NCBI RefSeq assembly: GCF_002387895.1
Contig: NZ_DGLI01000048.1
Location: forward strand, 86,116 to 150,115
Direction: 5' to 3'
DNA: 64,000 bases
From: Clostridium sp. UBA4548
GTDB lineage: Bacteria > Bacillota > Clostridia > Clostridiales > Clostridiaceae
Shown here: positions 42,341-50,171 of the stretch, in pieces
How the letters are laid out: each line of letters starts with the position of its first letter
Numbering within the stretch: the first letter of the stretch is position 1
Notes under the pieces: generated by a model
What the model was told of the DNA's origin: nothing
Seen by the model: only the letters and a program-made list of their open reading frames with translations
The model's database searches: none
Position numbers and translations under genes: made by a program

Positions 42341-42958
42341 ATGAGAAAAAAGATTACTTTTACACTACTAGGGATCATGGCAATTTTTATAGTTTTAGCA
42401 ATTATAGGAGTTGGGATTAGTAAGATATCAAAACCACAAGATCCAGAAGATATAATTACTACTTTATCTAAAAAACAAGGGTATAAAAGTGATGTAACCA
42501 TAGAAGTGGTTAATGATATGCAAACTCTTGTTTATAAAGGACATCAGGTTTATAAGAAGGATGTAGCTTATAAATTAGATCTTAATGAGGGAAGAACCTT
42601 TACTTTTAGGGGTGATGAGGTAACAGTAGTAGATAAAGAAAACAAACGAGACTATAAAGTTGACAAAGCTTTTGATGAAGTATTAAAATATGGTTTTATT
42701 GGAGAATACATAGGATTAATATACACAAATGAAGATATAGGTTATAAAAAAGAAACCATTAATGATGAAGAACTATTACTTATAGAGGTTTTAATTCCAG
42801 GAAGCAATAGAAATTTGTTTAAAGGAATTATGTACGTAAGTATAAAGGACAACTTACCTAAGAAGCTAGTGATTTACGATGAAAAAGAAAAAGAGAGAGT
42901 AAGATACACTTATGACAACTTCAATTGGACTGAGAAAATTAATAATGAGGAATTATAA
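42341..42958 (+). CDS. GerS-like exported protein without lipobox
   Basis: 205 residues. An N-terminal hydrophobic anchor (about 5-27) is followed by a beta-rich body with the LolA/GerS-like course: QGYKSDVTIEVVNDMQTLVYKGHQ-type opening, repeated strand pairs, and LPKKLVIYDEKEKERVRYTYDNF at the end. It lies directly upstream of alr, as gerS does relative to alr2 in C. difficile (from memory). GerS in that species is a lipoprotein needed for cortex hydrolysis in germination. Here no Cys follows the anchor, so it cannot be lipidated in the usual way. ATG follows TTGGAGGACAGTT. Confidence 0.65.
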   Translation: MRKKITFTLLGIMAIFIVLAIIGVGISKISKPQDPEDIITTLSKKQGYKSDVTIEVVNDMQTLVYKGHQVYKKDVAYKLDLNEGRTFTFRGDEVTVVDKENKRDYKVDKAFDEVLKYGFIGEYIGLIYTNEDIGYKKETINDEELLLIEVLIPGSNRNLFKGIMYVSIKDNLPKKLVIYDEKEKERVRYTYDNFNWTEKINNEEL

Positions 42959-42993
42959 CCTAATTCCTCTAAGTGACTAGTGGGGTGAATAAG

Positions 42994-44157
42994 TTGTTTA
43001 AAGATTTAAGGCCTGTATGGGCAGAAATAAATTTAGATGTACTTGCAGAAAATATGAAGGAAATTAGAAGAGTATCGACTAGTGAAAATATAATAGCAAT
43101 AATAAAAGCAGATGGTTATGGTCATGGAGCGGTAGATATAGCACCTGTGCTTTTAGAGAATGGTGCTAATAGGTTTGGTGTGGCAATTATAACTGAAGCC
43201 ATTGAGTTAAGGAAAAATGGTATTAACGTACCTATTATGATATTGGGCTTTACACCACCTACCTTATACGGAAGCATACTTGACTATGAAATTGAGCAAA
43301 CTATTTATACTTATAGTGATGCAGAAGCTTTGTCTGAAGTTGCAGTTCATGCGAATAAGATTGCTAAAATTCATATAGCAGTGGATACAGGTATGGGAAG
43401 AATAGGATTTTTACCTCATGAGGAAAGTGCTTTGGAGGTATATAAAATAAGCAAGTTACCTAATGTAGAAATAGTAGGACTTTTTACTCATTTTTCTTGC
43501 TCAGATGATTTTGATAAAACTTATTCGTTATTGCAAGTTAAAAGGTATAATGAGTTTAATGAGAAACTATTAGAATTAGGCGTAAATATTCCAATAAAGC
43601 ACTTAAGCAATAGTGCTGCAGTGTTAGATTTACCAACAGTTCATTATAATGCAGTGAGACCTGGAATTATACTTTATGGGTATTATCCATCTCAGGAAGT
43701 AGCTATGGAAAAAGTAAAGGTAAAACCTGTAATGTCCATAAAGGCAAATATAGTGCACATAAAAACCTTAGGAAAAGGTGAGTATATTAGTTATGGAAGA
43801 ACTTTTATAACCGAGAGAGAAAGTGTAATTGCTACTTTGCCTATTGGGTACGCAGACGGTTTTACCAGATTGCTGTTTGAAAAAGCAAAAGTTATTGTTG
43901 GGGGCAAAATGGCGCCAGTAGTAGGAAGAATTTGCATGGATCAGTGTATGATAGATATTACTGATATTCAAGGAGTAAAAGTAGGAGATGAGGTTATACT
44001 TATAGGTGAAGATGAGTATAACAACGTCATTACCGCCGATGATATCGCCAATAAGTTAGGAACTATAAGTTACGAGGTAGTTTGTGCAGTAAGTAAAAGA
44101 GTTCCAAGAGTTTACAAAAAGCAAGGTAAAATCATAAAAATAAGGAATTATGTATAA
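42994..44157 (+). CDS. alr: Alanine racemase
   Basis: About 387 residues. The PLP Lys is in AIIKADGYGHGA (K38 from the chosen start), the catalytic Tyr in YISYGRTF, and VDTGMGRIGF and MDQCMID are present. It makes D-alanine for peptidoglycan and, in spore-formers, can control germination. Starts at GTG 42973 and GTG 42985 are also in frame, but GGGGTGA at 42982-42988 favours TTG 42994, giving FKDLRPVWAEINL close to the usual N-terminus. The mazEF pair follows, as in Bacillus. Confidence 0.95.
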   Translation: MFKDLRPVWAEINLDVLAENMKEIRRVSTSENIIAIIKADGYGHGAVDIAPVLLENGANRFGVAIITEAIELRKNGINVPIMILGFTPPTLYGSILDYEIEQTIYTYSDAEALSEVAVHANKIAKIHIAVDTGMGRIGFLPHEESALEVYKISKLPNVEIVGLFTHFSCSDDFDKTYSLLQVKRYNEFNEKLLELGVNIPIKHLSNSAAVLDLPTVHYNAVRPGIILYGYYPSQEVAMEKVKVKPVMSIKANIVHIKTLGKGEYISYGRTFITERESVIATLPIGYADGFTRLLFEKAKVIVGGKMAPVVGRICMDQCMIDITDIQGVKVGDEVILIGEDEYNNVITADDIANKLGTISYEVVCAVSKRVPRVYKKQGKIIKIRNYV

Positions 44158-44226
44158 ATAAGTCCTAATTATAGAAGAAAAGTGTTAAAAAAATGTTGGA
44201 AAAAGTAGAAATATGATTTAATTTCT

Positions 44227-44256
44227 TTGACATAATGACAGTTGTTGAATTATAAT
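44227..44256 (+). promoter_or_regulatory. SigA-type promoter of mazEF
   Basis: TTGACA at 44227-44232 and TATAAT at 44251-44256 are both consensus, with an 18-base spacer. It gives the toxin-antitoxin pair its own start 49 bases before the antitoxin ATG. Confidence 0.8.
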
Positions 44257-44304
44257 TAATCTGTACATATAGTTGTTATTGTTAACAGGAGGTATTAAAT
44301 TTCC

Positions 44305-44568
44305 ATGTCTAATTCAAAGAAATTGATCGCTGAACTCTCAAAGACTTTTTGCCAAGAATTTAATGAAGCTTTTCAAAAAGAAAGTAAAAAAAATAGTAGA
44401 TTTATTGATAAGGGTTTAATACTATATATAGAAGAGAGAAAATCTTCAACCTTTTTGGAGGATATGAAGCATGGCTATTTAGCTATGGCGGAGTTGAATC
44501 TAGAGAGTGCGGAAATTGGTTTTGAAAATGATATGTATGATTTAATTGAATATGAAGCTAGGCTTTAG
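44305..44568 (+). CDS. MazE/EndoAI-type antitoxin
   Basis: 87 residues, immediately upstream of mazF as expected for the antitoxin. The N-terminal SNSKKLIAELSKTFCQEFNEAF should supply the ribbon-helix-helix DNA-binding part, though it is divergent, and the C-terminal helix (FLEDMKHGYLAMAELNLESA, then acidic) is the toxin-blocking tail common to this family, where YLAMAELN-like sequence is conserved. It binds and inhibits MazF and probably represses its own promoter. AGGAGG lies 12 bases before ATG. Confidence 0.85.
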   Translation: MSNSKKLIAELSKTFCQEFNEAFQKESKKNSRFIDKGLILYIEERKSSTFLEDMKHGYLAMAELNLESAEIGFENDMYDLIEYEARL

Positions 44569-44583
44569 GAGAGTGAATGCCTC

Positions 44584-44949
44584 ATGACAACTGTTGTGAA
44601 GAGGGGAGATATCTTTTATGCTGACCTGAGTCCAGTAGTTGGCTCAGAGCAAGGTGGGATTAGACCAGTAATCATTATTCAAAATGATATTGGAAATAGA
44701 TATAGTCCTACTGTAATTGTTGCAGCAATAACTTCTCAGATAAATAAGGCGAAACTCCCTACTCATGTGGAAATATCTTCAGAAGAGTATGGTTTGAATA
44801 AAGATTCAGTAGTTTTGCTAGAGCAAGTGAGAACCTTAGATAAAAGAAGGCTTAAGGAAAAAATTGGTCACATGACCGATGATGACATGGAAAAAGTAGA
44901 TGTTGCATTGATGATCAGTTTAGACTTAAAGGTTAAAAGTAAAAGTTAA
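44584..44949 (+). CDS. mazF: MazF/EndoA endoribonuclease toxin
   Basis: 121 residues. Family motifs: VVKRGDIFYADLSPVVGSEQ, GGIRPVIIIQND, YSPTVIVAAITSQ, LPTHVEI and DSVVLLEQVRTLDKRRL. It cleaves mRNA at short sequences (UACAU in Bacillus/Clostridium relatives, by knowledge of the family) and is held inactive by the antitoxin encoded 15 bases upstream. The chromosomal alr-mazEF order is the widespread Firmicute locus, not a mobile one. Confidence 0.95.
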   Translation: MTTVVKRGDIFYADLSPVVGSEQGGIRPVIIIQNDIGNRYSPTVIVAAITSQINKAKLPTHVEISSEEYGLNKDSVVLLEQVRTLDKRRLKEKIGHMTDDDMEKVDVALMISLDLKVKSKS

Positions 44950-44963
44950 TACAAAAAAAATTG

Positions 44964-45002
44964 GACTGTTAGATTATTAGCTAGCAGTCTTTCTATTTTT
45001 TA
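44964..45002 (+). terminator. Terminator of alr-mazEF region
   Basis: GACTGTTAG pairs with CTAGCAGTC (one G-U), followed by TTTCTATTTTTT. Next, 45003-45269 is very AT-rich and holds no gene. Confidence 0.75.
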
Positions 45003-45269
45003 ACTATGTAATTAAGAAGGATTATAATTACTTAAATTCTTGTAACTAAATAAATTGGTTATATAAAAGAAAATAATTTGCCACACTTTAAAAGAAAAAA
45101 TATTGTGGCAATAATAAAAACTAAATCACAATAGTGAGAAAAAACTAATTAAAGTATCACAAATATCATTAATATAAGTAAAAAACAGCATAATTCAATA
45201 ATAAAGCATTATTAGAGTATCATAAATTTTCTTTTTTTATGAGAATTTGTCCACTTATTTATAATAAAA

Positions 45270-45320
45270 TGTTGTTAAATTACAACAAACTGTTGTTAAA
45301 AAGAAGAAAATTGTTATAAT
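45270..45320 (+). promoter_or_regulatory. Transketolase promoter with three-half-site operator
   Basis: -35 TTGTTA at 45293-45298 and -10 TATAAT at 45315-45320, spacer 16. Half-sites TGTTGT 45270-45275, ACAACA 45282-45287 and TGTTGT 45291-45296 alternate in orientation with gaps of 6 and 3 bases; the last overlaps the -35. This geometry suggests binding of a dimeric regulator. Confidence 0.65.
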
Positions 45321-45351
45321 AAACTATAGAAGTAAATCTAGGAGGTATACT

Positions 45352-46179
45352 ATGAAAAAATCGCTAGAGTCATTAAAAGATATTACTAAGAATATAAGAC
45401 AGGACATAATTAAAATGTTAACAGAGTCAGGTTCAGGACACCCAGGTGGCTCCTTATCAGCAGTAGAAATTATGACTACATTATATTTTAATGAAATGAA
45501 TGTGGATCCTAAAAATCCAAAAGATCCTAACAGAGATAGATTTGTACTTTCAAAGGGACACGCTGCTCCAGTATTATATAGTGTTCTTGCTGAAAAAGGA
45601 TTTTTCAATAAAGAAGAGTTAATGGGATTAAGAAAATTAGGATCAATGTTACAAGGACATCCTAATATGAATTACATACCAGGTGTAGATATGTCTACAG
45701 GATCCTTAGGTCAAGGGATTTCAGCAGCAGTAGGAATGGCTCTTGCTGGAAAGTTAGATAAAAAGGAATATAGAGTATACACTTTGCTAGGAGACGGTGA
45801 ACTTGAAGAAGGTCAAGTTTGGGAAGCTTCTATGGCAGCAGCACATTATAAATTAGATAATTTAACTGCTTTTGTTGATTTTAATGGCCTTCAAATTGAT
45901 GGCGATGTAGAAGATGTAATGAATCCAAATCCAATTGCAGATAAGTTTGTTGCCTTTGGATGGAATGTGATTGCTCTTGAAGATGGTCATGATTTAGAGG
46001 CTATAAAAAATGCTATTGAAGAAGGTAAAAAGGTTAAGGATAAACCTACTATGGTAGTATGTAAAACTATAAAAGGTAAGGGTGTATCTTTCATGGAGAA
46101 TGAAGCAGGGTGGCATGGTTCTACTCCTAATAAAGAGCAATGTGAACAAGCGTTAAGTGAAATTGGAGGGGAAGCATAA
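45352..46179 (+). CDS. Transketolase, N-terminal subunit
   Basis: 275 residues: the thiamine-diphosphate-binding half of a split transketolase. It shows SGSGHPGGSLSAVEIM, FVLSKGHAAPVLYS, PGVDMSTGSLGQG and the cofactor motif GDGELEEGQVWEA to DFNGLQIDG. With the second half it exchanges two-carbon units in the non-oxidative pentose phosphate pathway. GGAGGTATACT precedes ATG. The stop overlaps the start of the next subunit gene by one base, so the two are made in equal amounts. Confidence 0.95.
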   Translation: MKKSLESLKDITKNIRQDIIKMLTESGSGHPGGSLSAVEIMTTLYFNEMNVDPKNPKDPNRDRFVLSKGHAAPVLYSVLAEKGFFNKEELMGLRKLGSMLQGHPNMNYIPGVDMSTGSLGQGISAAVGMALAGKLDKKEYRVYTLLGDGELEEGQVWEASMAAAHYKLDNLTAFVDFNGLQIDGDVEDVMNPNPIADKFVAFGWNVIALEDGHDLEAIKNAIEEGKKVKDKPTMVVCKTIKGKGVSFMENEAGWHGSTPNKEQCEQALSEIGGEA

Positions 46180-47117
46180 TGAGTAAAATAGCAACAAGAG
46201 AAGCTTATGGAAAAGCACTTGCTAGAATAGGTCAAGAAAACGAAAATATAGTAGTGCTTGATGCGGATTTATCAAAATCTACTAAAACAGCAGATTTTAA
46301 AAAAGTTTGCCCTGATAGATTTATAAACATGGGGATTGCAGAAGGAAATATGATGACTGTAGCAGCGGGGCTTGCTGCTTGTGGTAAAATTCCATTTGCA
46401 TCAACTTTTGCTATGTTTGCAGCAGGAAGAGCTTTCGAACAAATCAGAAACTCAATATGCTATCCAAAATTAAATGTAAAAGTTTGTGCAACTCATGCAG
46501 GAATTACAGTTGGTGAAGATGGAGCTTCTCACCAGTCAGTTGAAGATATATCTTTAATGAGAAGTATACCAAATATGGTTGTTATTAGTCCAAGTGATGC
46601 AGTGGAAACTGAAGCTGCTATTGAGGCAGTAGCAAAATATAATGGACCATGCTATGTGAGATTAGGTAGAAGTGGTGTACCAGTTATTAATGATAATGAA
46701 GGTTATAAATTCGAAATTGGTAAAGGCGTGATTTTAAGAGAAGGTAAAGATGTAGCTATAATTGCTACTGGAATAATGGTAGATGCTGCTCTTGAAGCGT
46801 GCAATATTTTAGCTGAAGAAGGAATTAAGGCTAGAGTTATTAACATTCACACAATAAAACCTATTGATGAAGAGTTAATTGGAAAAGCTGCTAGGGAAAC
46901 AGGACTTATTATTACTGCAGAAGAACATAGTATAATAGGTGGACTTGGTTCAGCAGTTGCAGAGGTTGTTACCTCTTTACATGCTGTGCCAGTAATAAGA
47001 GTTGGAATAAAAGATACCTTTGGTGAAAGTGGAAAACCAGCAGAGCTTTTAAAAGCCTATGGATTAACTTCTGAAGACATAGTAAAAGCAGTTAAAAAAG
47101 GGCTTGAATTAAAATAA
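46179..47117 (+). CDS. Transketolase, C-terminal subunit
   Basis: 312 residues: the pyrimidine-binding and C-terminal domains. Motifs include VVLDADLSKSTKT, NMGIAEGNMMTVAAGLAACGK, ATHAGITVGEDGASHQSVED, YVRLGRSGVPV and the C-terminal TAEEHSIIGGLGSAVAE. It completes the enzyme encoded by the preceding gene; the active site lies between subunits. The split form is common in Clostridia and archaea. Terminator follows. Confidence 0.95.
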   Translation: MSKIATREAYGKALARIGQENENIVVLDADLSKSTKTADFKKVCPDRFINMGIAEGNMMTVAAGLAACGKIPFASTFAMFAAGRAFEQIRNSICYPKLNVKVCATHAGITVGEDGASHQSVEDISLMRSIPNMVVISPSDAVETEAAIEAVAKYNGPCYVRLGRSGVPVINDNEGYKFEIGKGVILREGKDVAIIATGIMVDAALEACNILAEEGIKARVINIHTIKPIDEELIGKAARETGLIITAEEHSIIGGLGSAVAEVVTSLHAVPVIRVGIKDTFGESGKPAELLKAYGLTSEDIVKAVKKGLELK

Positions 47118-47176
47118 AATTTTTAAGCATAAAGCTAGTTTTTAAGGTTAATTTTAAAATAAGTTTAATAACTTCT

Positions 47177-47208
47177 AAAGGTGGATTTTAAAATCCACCT
47201 TTAATTTT
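47177..47208 (+). terminator. Terminator of the transketolase operon
   Basis: AAAGGTGGATTTT and AAAATCCACCTTT are perfectly complementary with no separating loop bases, followed by AATTTT. Confidence 0.85.
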
Positions 47209-47282
47209 ATAAATGTTATGTAACTCTGCCTTGAAAGTTTTCACTACGAGTTATAATAACATGGTGTAAGGAGAAAAAGTTT

Positions 47283-47480
47283 ATGGATAGAGATACTTTA
47301 CTAAAAATGGATTCTTATATGGCTTTAAGTATAGTAAATATGAAATTAAGGGATGAGTTTAGTTCCTTAGAGGATTTTGCTCTGTATTGTAATATTGAAA
47401 CAAAAGAAATTCAACATAAATTAAGTGAAATAGGCTATGAATATGATTGTATAACTAATAGATTTATATCTATGATTTAG
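47283..47480 (+). CDS. DUF4250 family protein
   Basis: 65 residues, all helical by appearance. Family features: MDSYMALSIVNMKLRDEFSSLEDF-type opening, an LYCNIETKEIQHKLSEIGYEYD core and ITNRF end. The pattern resembles a small helix-turn-helix-like fold (LEDFALYCNIETKEIQHKL). Function unknown; widespread in Firmicutes and Bacteroidetes. AAGGAGAAAAAGTTT precedes ATG. Confidence 0.75.
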   Translation: MDRDTLLKMDSYMALSIVNMKLRDEFSSLEDFALYCNIETKEIQHKLSEIGYEYDCITNRFISMI

Positions 47481-47570
47481 TGATTTTTCAGACAAATTGT
47501 GATATAATTTTTACACTGATAAATTTTTTAAGAGTTGAAGAATTTTATCACAGTAAGGAGAGAAGTAATT

Positions 47571-47948
47571 ATGAAAACAGCAATAGCTAATTTTTTTGAG
47601 GATTTCGTATACTGCATAAAGCTTTCTTTGAAAATAACTCTTCTTCCAATTTTGATTGGTTTGGTAGCTACAACTATATATTGCTTAATAAGCAAAAATC
47701 CAATATCTTTGTATGCTTTACTAAGAGGAGTTAGAAATACTGGTATAATTATGTCATGTTTTGGTTTGTTTATTTGCGCTTTAGCATTTTTGAAACCAGA
47801 TACCCTTGGTCCTTTAAATTATCAAAAACAGTGGAGAATGTATTTTGTGAAGTTTAATTTAGTTGGAGCAATAATGTGTATTTGTACACTAATACTATTT
47901 TATTTTCTTATGTTTGATTTAGGATTGTGGTATATGTATTCCGCATAA
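47571..47948 (+). CDS. Small multi-pass membrane protein, hypothetical
   Basis: About 125 residues from the ATG at 47571 with AAGGAGAG upstream; the frame extends 12 codons further without a site. Four hydrophobic helices: LKITLLPILIGLVATTIYCLI, GIIMSCFGLFICALAFL, FNLVGAIMCICTLILFYFL and a shorter last one. A conserved-looking polar loop (KPDTLGPLNYQKQWRMYF) connects helices 2 and 3. Family not recognised. It lies upstream of ftsE but a terminator separates them. Confidence 0.7.
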   Translation: MKTAIANFFEDFVYCIKLSLKITLLPILIGLVATTIYCLISKNPISLYALLRGVRNTGIIMSCFGLFICALAFLKPDTLGPLNYQKQWRMYFVKFNLVGAIMCICTLILFYFLMFDLGLWYMYSA

Positions 47949-47978
47949 AATAAAATTACAAGTAAATTTTGTCGAAGA

Positions 47979-48011
47979 TGGAAATGTTATTACAACATTT
48001 CCATTAATTTT
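47979..48011 (+). terminator. Terminator before ftsEX
   Basis: TGGAAATGTT pairs with AACATTTCCA around a 5-base loop, then TTAATTTTT. Confidence 0.75.
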
Positions 48012-48219
48012 TATACAAAATAACATGTTTTTCACTATATTTTTTGTTTTTAATTATTTTATCTTGTATTTTTATGTTATAATGAACATATATTTTTACG
48101 CACATGGATTTGATTTGCACAAAAACAGATTAAATTAACTATATAATAAAAAAATATGGTTAAATTACTTAGGCTATGCATTGATTAAAGAAAAAATTTT
48201 AAGGAGAGTGAGAGTTTAC

Positions 48220-48906
48220 ATGATAGAATTTAAGAATGTAACTAAAGTTTATGATAATAATGTTCTTGCACTATCGAATTTAAATATAAATATAGACAAA
48301 GGTGAATTTGTTTTCCTTGTAGGGCCTAGTGGAGCAGGAAAATCAACTTTCATAAAAATGTTATTAAAGGAAGTAGATCCAACAGCAGGAGAAGTTATAA
48401 TTGCAGGTACTAATATAACTAAACTTACCCATAAGGAAGTTCCTTTTTATAGAAGAAAGATTGGAGTGGTATTCCAAGATTTTAGATTGATACCAACTTT
48501 AAATATATACGAGAATGTAGCTTTTGCCCTAAGAGTTATAGGTGCTAGTGAAAGAGAAATTCAAAAGAAAGTTCCATCAGTTCTAGCAATGGTAGGACTA
48601 ACAAAAAAGAGAAATGCATTTCCAAATCAATTGTCTGGTGGGGAACAGCAAAGAGTTTCTATTGCTAGATCTATAGTAAATAGTCCATCTCTTTTAATTG
48701 CGGACGAGCCTACAGGAAATCTTGACCCTGAAACTTCACTAGAGATTATGGATATTATCAGTGATATAAACAGAGCAGGAACTACTATTGTTATGGCAAC
48801 TCATGCTAAAGATATTGTTGATACCATGAAAAAGAGAGTTATAGCCATAGAAAAAGGTACAGTAGCGAGAGATGAAGAAAGGGGTAAATACGGATATGAA
48901 ATTTGA
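48220..48906 (+). CDS. ftsE: Cell-division ABC transporter ATP-binding protein
   Basis: 228 residues from the ATG at 48220, preceded by AAGGAGAGTGAGAG. Walker A GPSGAGKST, Q-loop VVFQDFRLIPTLNIYENVA, signature LSGGEQQR, Walker B LLIADEPTGNLD and the H-loop His in ATHAKD are all present, with the FtsE-specific RKIGVVFQDFRL. It works with FtsX at the septum or cell wall to activate peptidoglycan hydrolases. It overlaps ftsX by 11 bases. Confidence 0.96.
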   Translation: MIEFKNVTKVYDNNVLALSNLNINIDKGEFVFLVGPSGAGKSTFIKMLLKEVDPTAGEVIIAGTNITKLTHKEVPFYRRKIGVVFQDFRLIPTLNIYENVAFALRVIGASEREIQKKVPSVLAMVGLTKKRNAFPNQLSGGEQQRVSIARSIVNSPSLLIADEPTGNLDPETSLEIMDIISDINRAGTTIVMATHAKDIVDTMKKRVIAIEKGTVARDEERGKYGYEI

Positions 48907-49789
48907 TTCAGTTAAGTATTTTTTTAATGATGCTTTTAAAAGTATAAGAAGAAATAGAACTTTGAGCATTGCTTCTGTTGCAACTGTAGCAGCTACACTA
49001 TTTATTTTAGGGGTAATAACTTTAACCATGGTAAATGTTAATAAGGCAGTGGAACAGTTGGGTTCAAAGGTTGAAGTAAAGGTGTTTTTGAAAGATGACA
49101 TCACAGAAGAACAAAAAACTTCTCTAAAGGATAAGTTAGATGGAATTGAAGGAGTAAGAGAAGTAAACATTGAAACTAAAGAACAAGCCTTAGAAAAAGT
49201 TAAAGAACAGTTCAAGGAAAATGCTGAAGTTTTAACAGCTGGCTTTGAAGATAAAAATCCTTTTCCAGGCTCTTATACTGTAAAAGTTAATAAGCCAGAG
49301 GTAGTAGATGCTATAATAGCAGCCGTAAAGGATACGGAAGGAATTGAAAGCATAAGAGATGCTAGAGAAATAATAGAAAAAATTTCAGCCCTAACTAATT
49401 CAGTAAAAGTAGTTGGAGCTGTATCATTTGTAGTATTCATAGTTGTGTCTCTTTTCTTAATTGGAAATACTATAAAAATTACTGTTTATTCAAGAAAACG
49501 TGAAATTGGGATAATGAAATATGTAGGGGCTACAGACTGGTTTATAAGATGGCCATTTATTATTGAAGGTGTTATGCTTGGTATAATTGGAGGTATAATT
49601 TCTACTATTATCCTAAGCGTAGTTTATAGTTTATTAATAAATAATTTACCTTCAGAGGCGCTAATGGGATTCTCTTTAATAGGGGTATCTTATGTTTGGA
49701 AAGTAGTAATTTGGGAGTTTATTCTAGCAGGTATGTTCATAGGAACTGTAGGAAGTATTATTTCAATGAGAAAGTTCTTAAAGGTTTAA
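48896..49789 (+). CDS. ftsX: Cell-division protein FtsX
   Basis: About 297 residues. Four membrane helices: one near the N-terminus (ASVATVAATLFILGVITLTM) and three in the C-terminal half, with a large extracellular loop between helices 1 and 2 (about 45-170) that in relatives contacts wall hydrolases or PcsB/CwlO-type partners. ISALTNSVKVVGAVSF, YSRKREIGIMKYVGATDWFIRWPFIIEG is the FtsX signature region. The ATG at 48896 is chosen because the upstream in-frame ATG (48872) lacks a site, while AAAGGGG lies before this one. It overlaps ftsE. Confidence 0.95.
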   Translation: MKFDSVKYFFNDAFKSIRRNRTLSIASVATVAATLFILGVITLTMVNVNKAVEQLGSKVEVKVFLKDDITEEQKTSLKDKLDGIEGVREVNIETKEQALEKVKEQFKENAEVLTAGFEDKNPFPGSYTVKVNKPEVVDAIIAAVKDTEGIESIRDAREIIEKISALTNSVKVVGAVSFVVFIVVSLFLIGNTIKITVYSRKREIGIMKYVGATDWFIRWPFIIEGVMLGIIGGIISTIILSVVYSLLINNLPSEALMGFSLIGVSYVWKVVIWEFILAGMFIGTVGSIISMRKFLKV

Positions 49790-50171
49790 GATCTTTTTAG
49801 ATAAGAAATTTATTTGTTTCTAAGATTTACTGTGAGGCAAGAAAAAAATATTTTTTGAAGACATATTTTAAAATTATGTAGATTTTATTGCACATAGAAT
49901 TCTATGCAAGTGTATTATAAAATAGATTTAACACAAAATAATATTAAGTTAAAGAGAGACTAAGAAAAATTTTCTTAGTCTCTCTTGCATACGTATAATA
50001 GATGTGTTAATGTTAATGTTGTAGAACGTGTGTTTGGGAGATTGCCATAGAGTTAAGAGGAACTTAATAATTATTTCTTTAAAATAATTATTAAAAATTA
50101 CCTGAAAGTGTTATAATTATCTAGTATTTACATACATAATATATATGGACTATATAGAGAGGGTGGATTTC
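49790..50171. other. Intergenic region between ftsX and the S41 protease
   Basis: No gene. A perfect 14-bp palindrome CATAGAATTCTATG is at 49893-49906, next to a TTGCAC hexamer and a TATTAT hexamer 19 bases apart. A strong hairpin terminator is at 49952-49990. Confidence 0.5.
49952..49990 (+). terminator. Strong terminator between ftsX and S41 protease genes
   Basis: A 17-bp arm AAGAGAGACTAAGAAAA (49952-49968) is complementary to TTTTCTTAGTCTCTCTT (49970-49986). The poor T run after the stem and the A-rich apex leave some doubt about efficiency. Confidence 0.7.

Noticed and set aside
44305..44949. mazEF as evidence for a mobile defence island
   Set aside because: The alr-mazEF arrangement is the ordinary chromosomal locus in Firmicutes; no integrase, direct repeats or composition change was seen.
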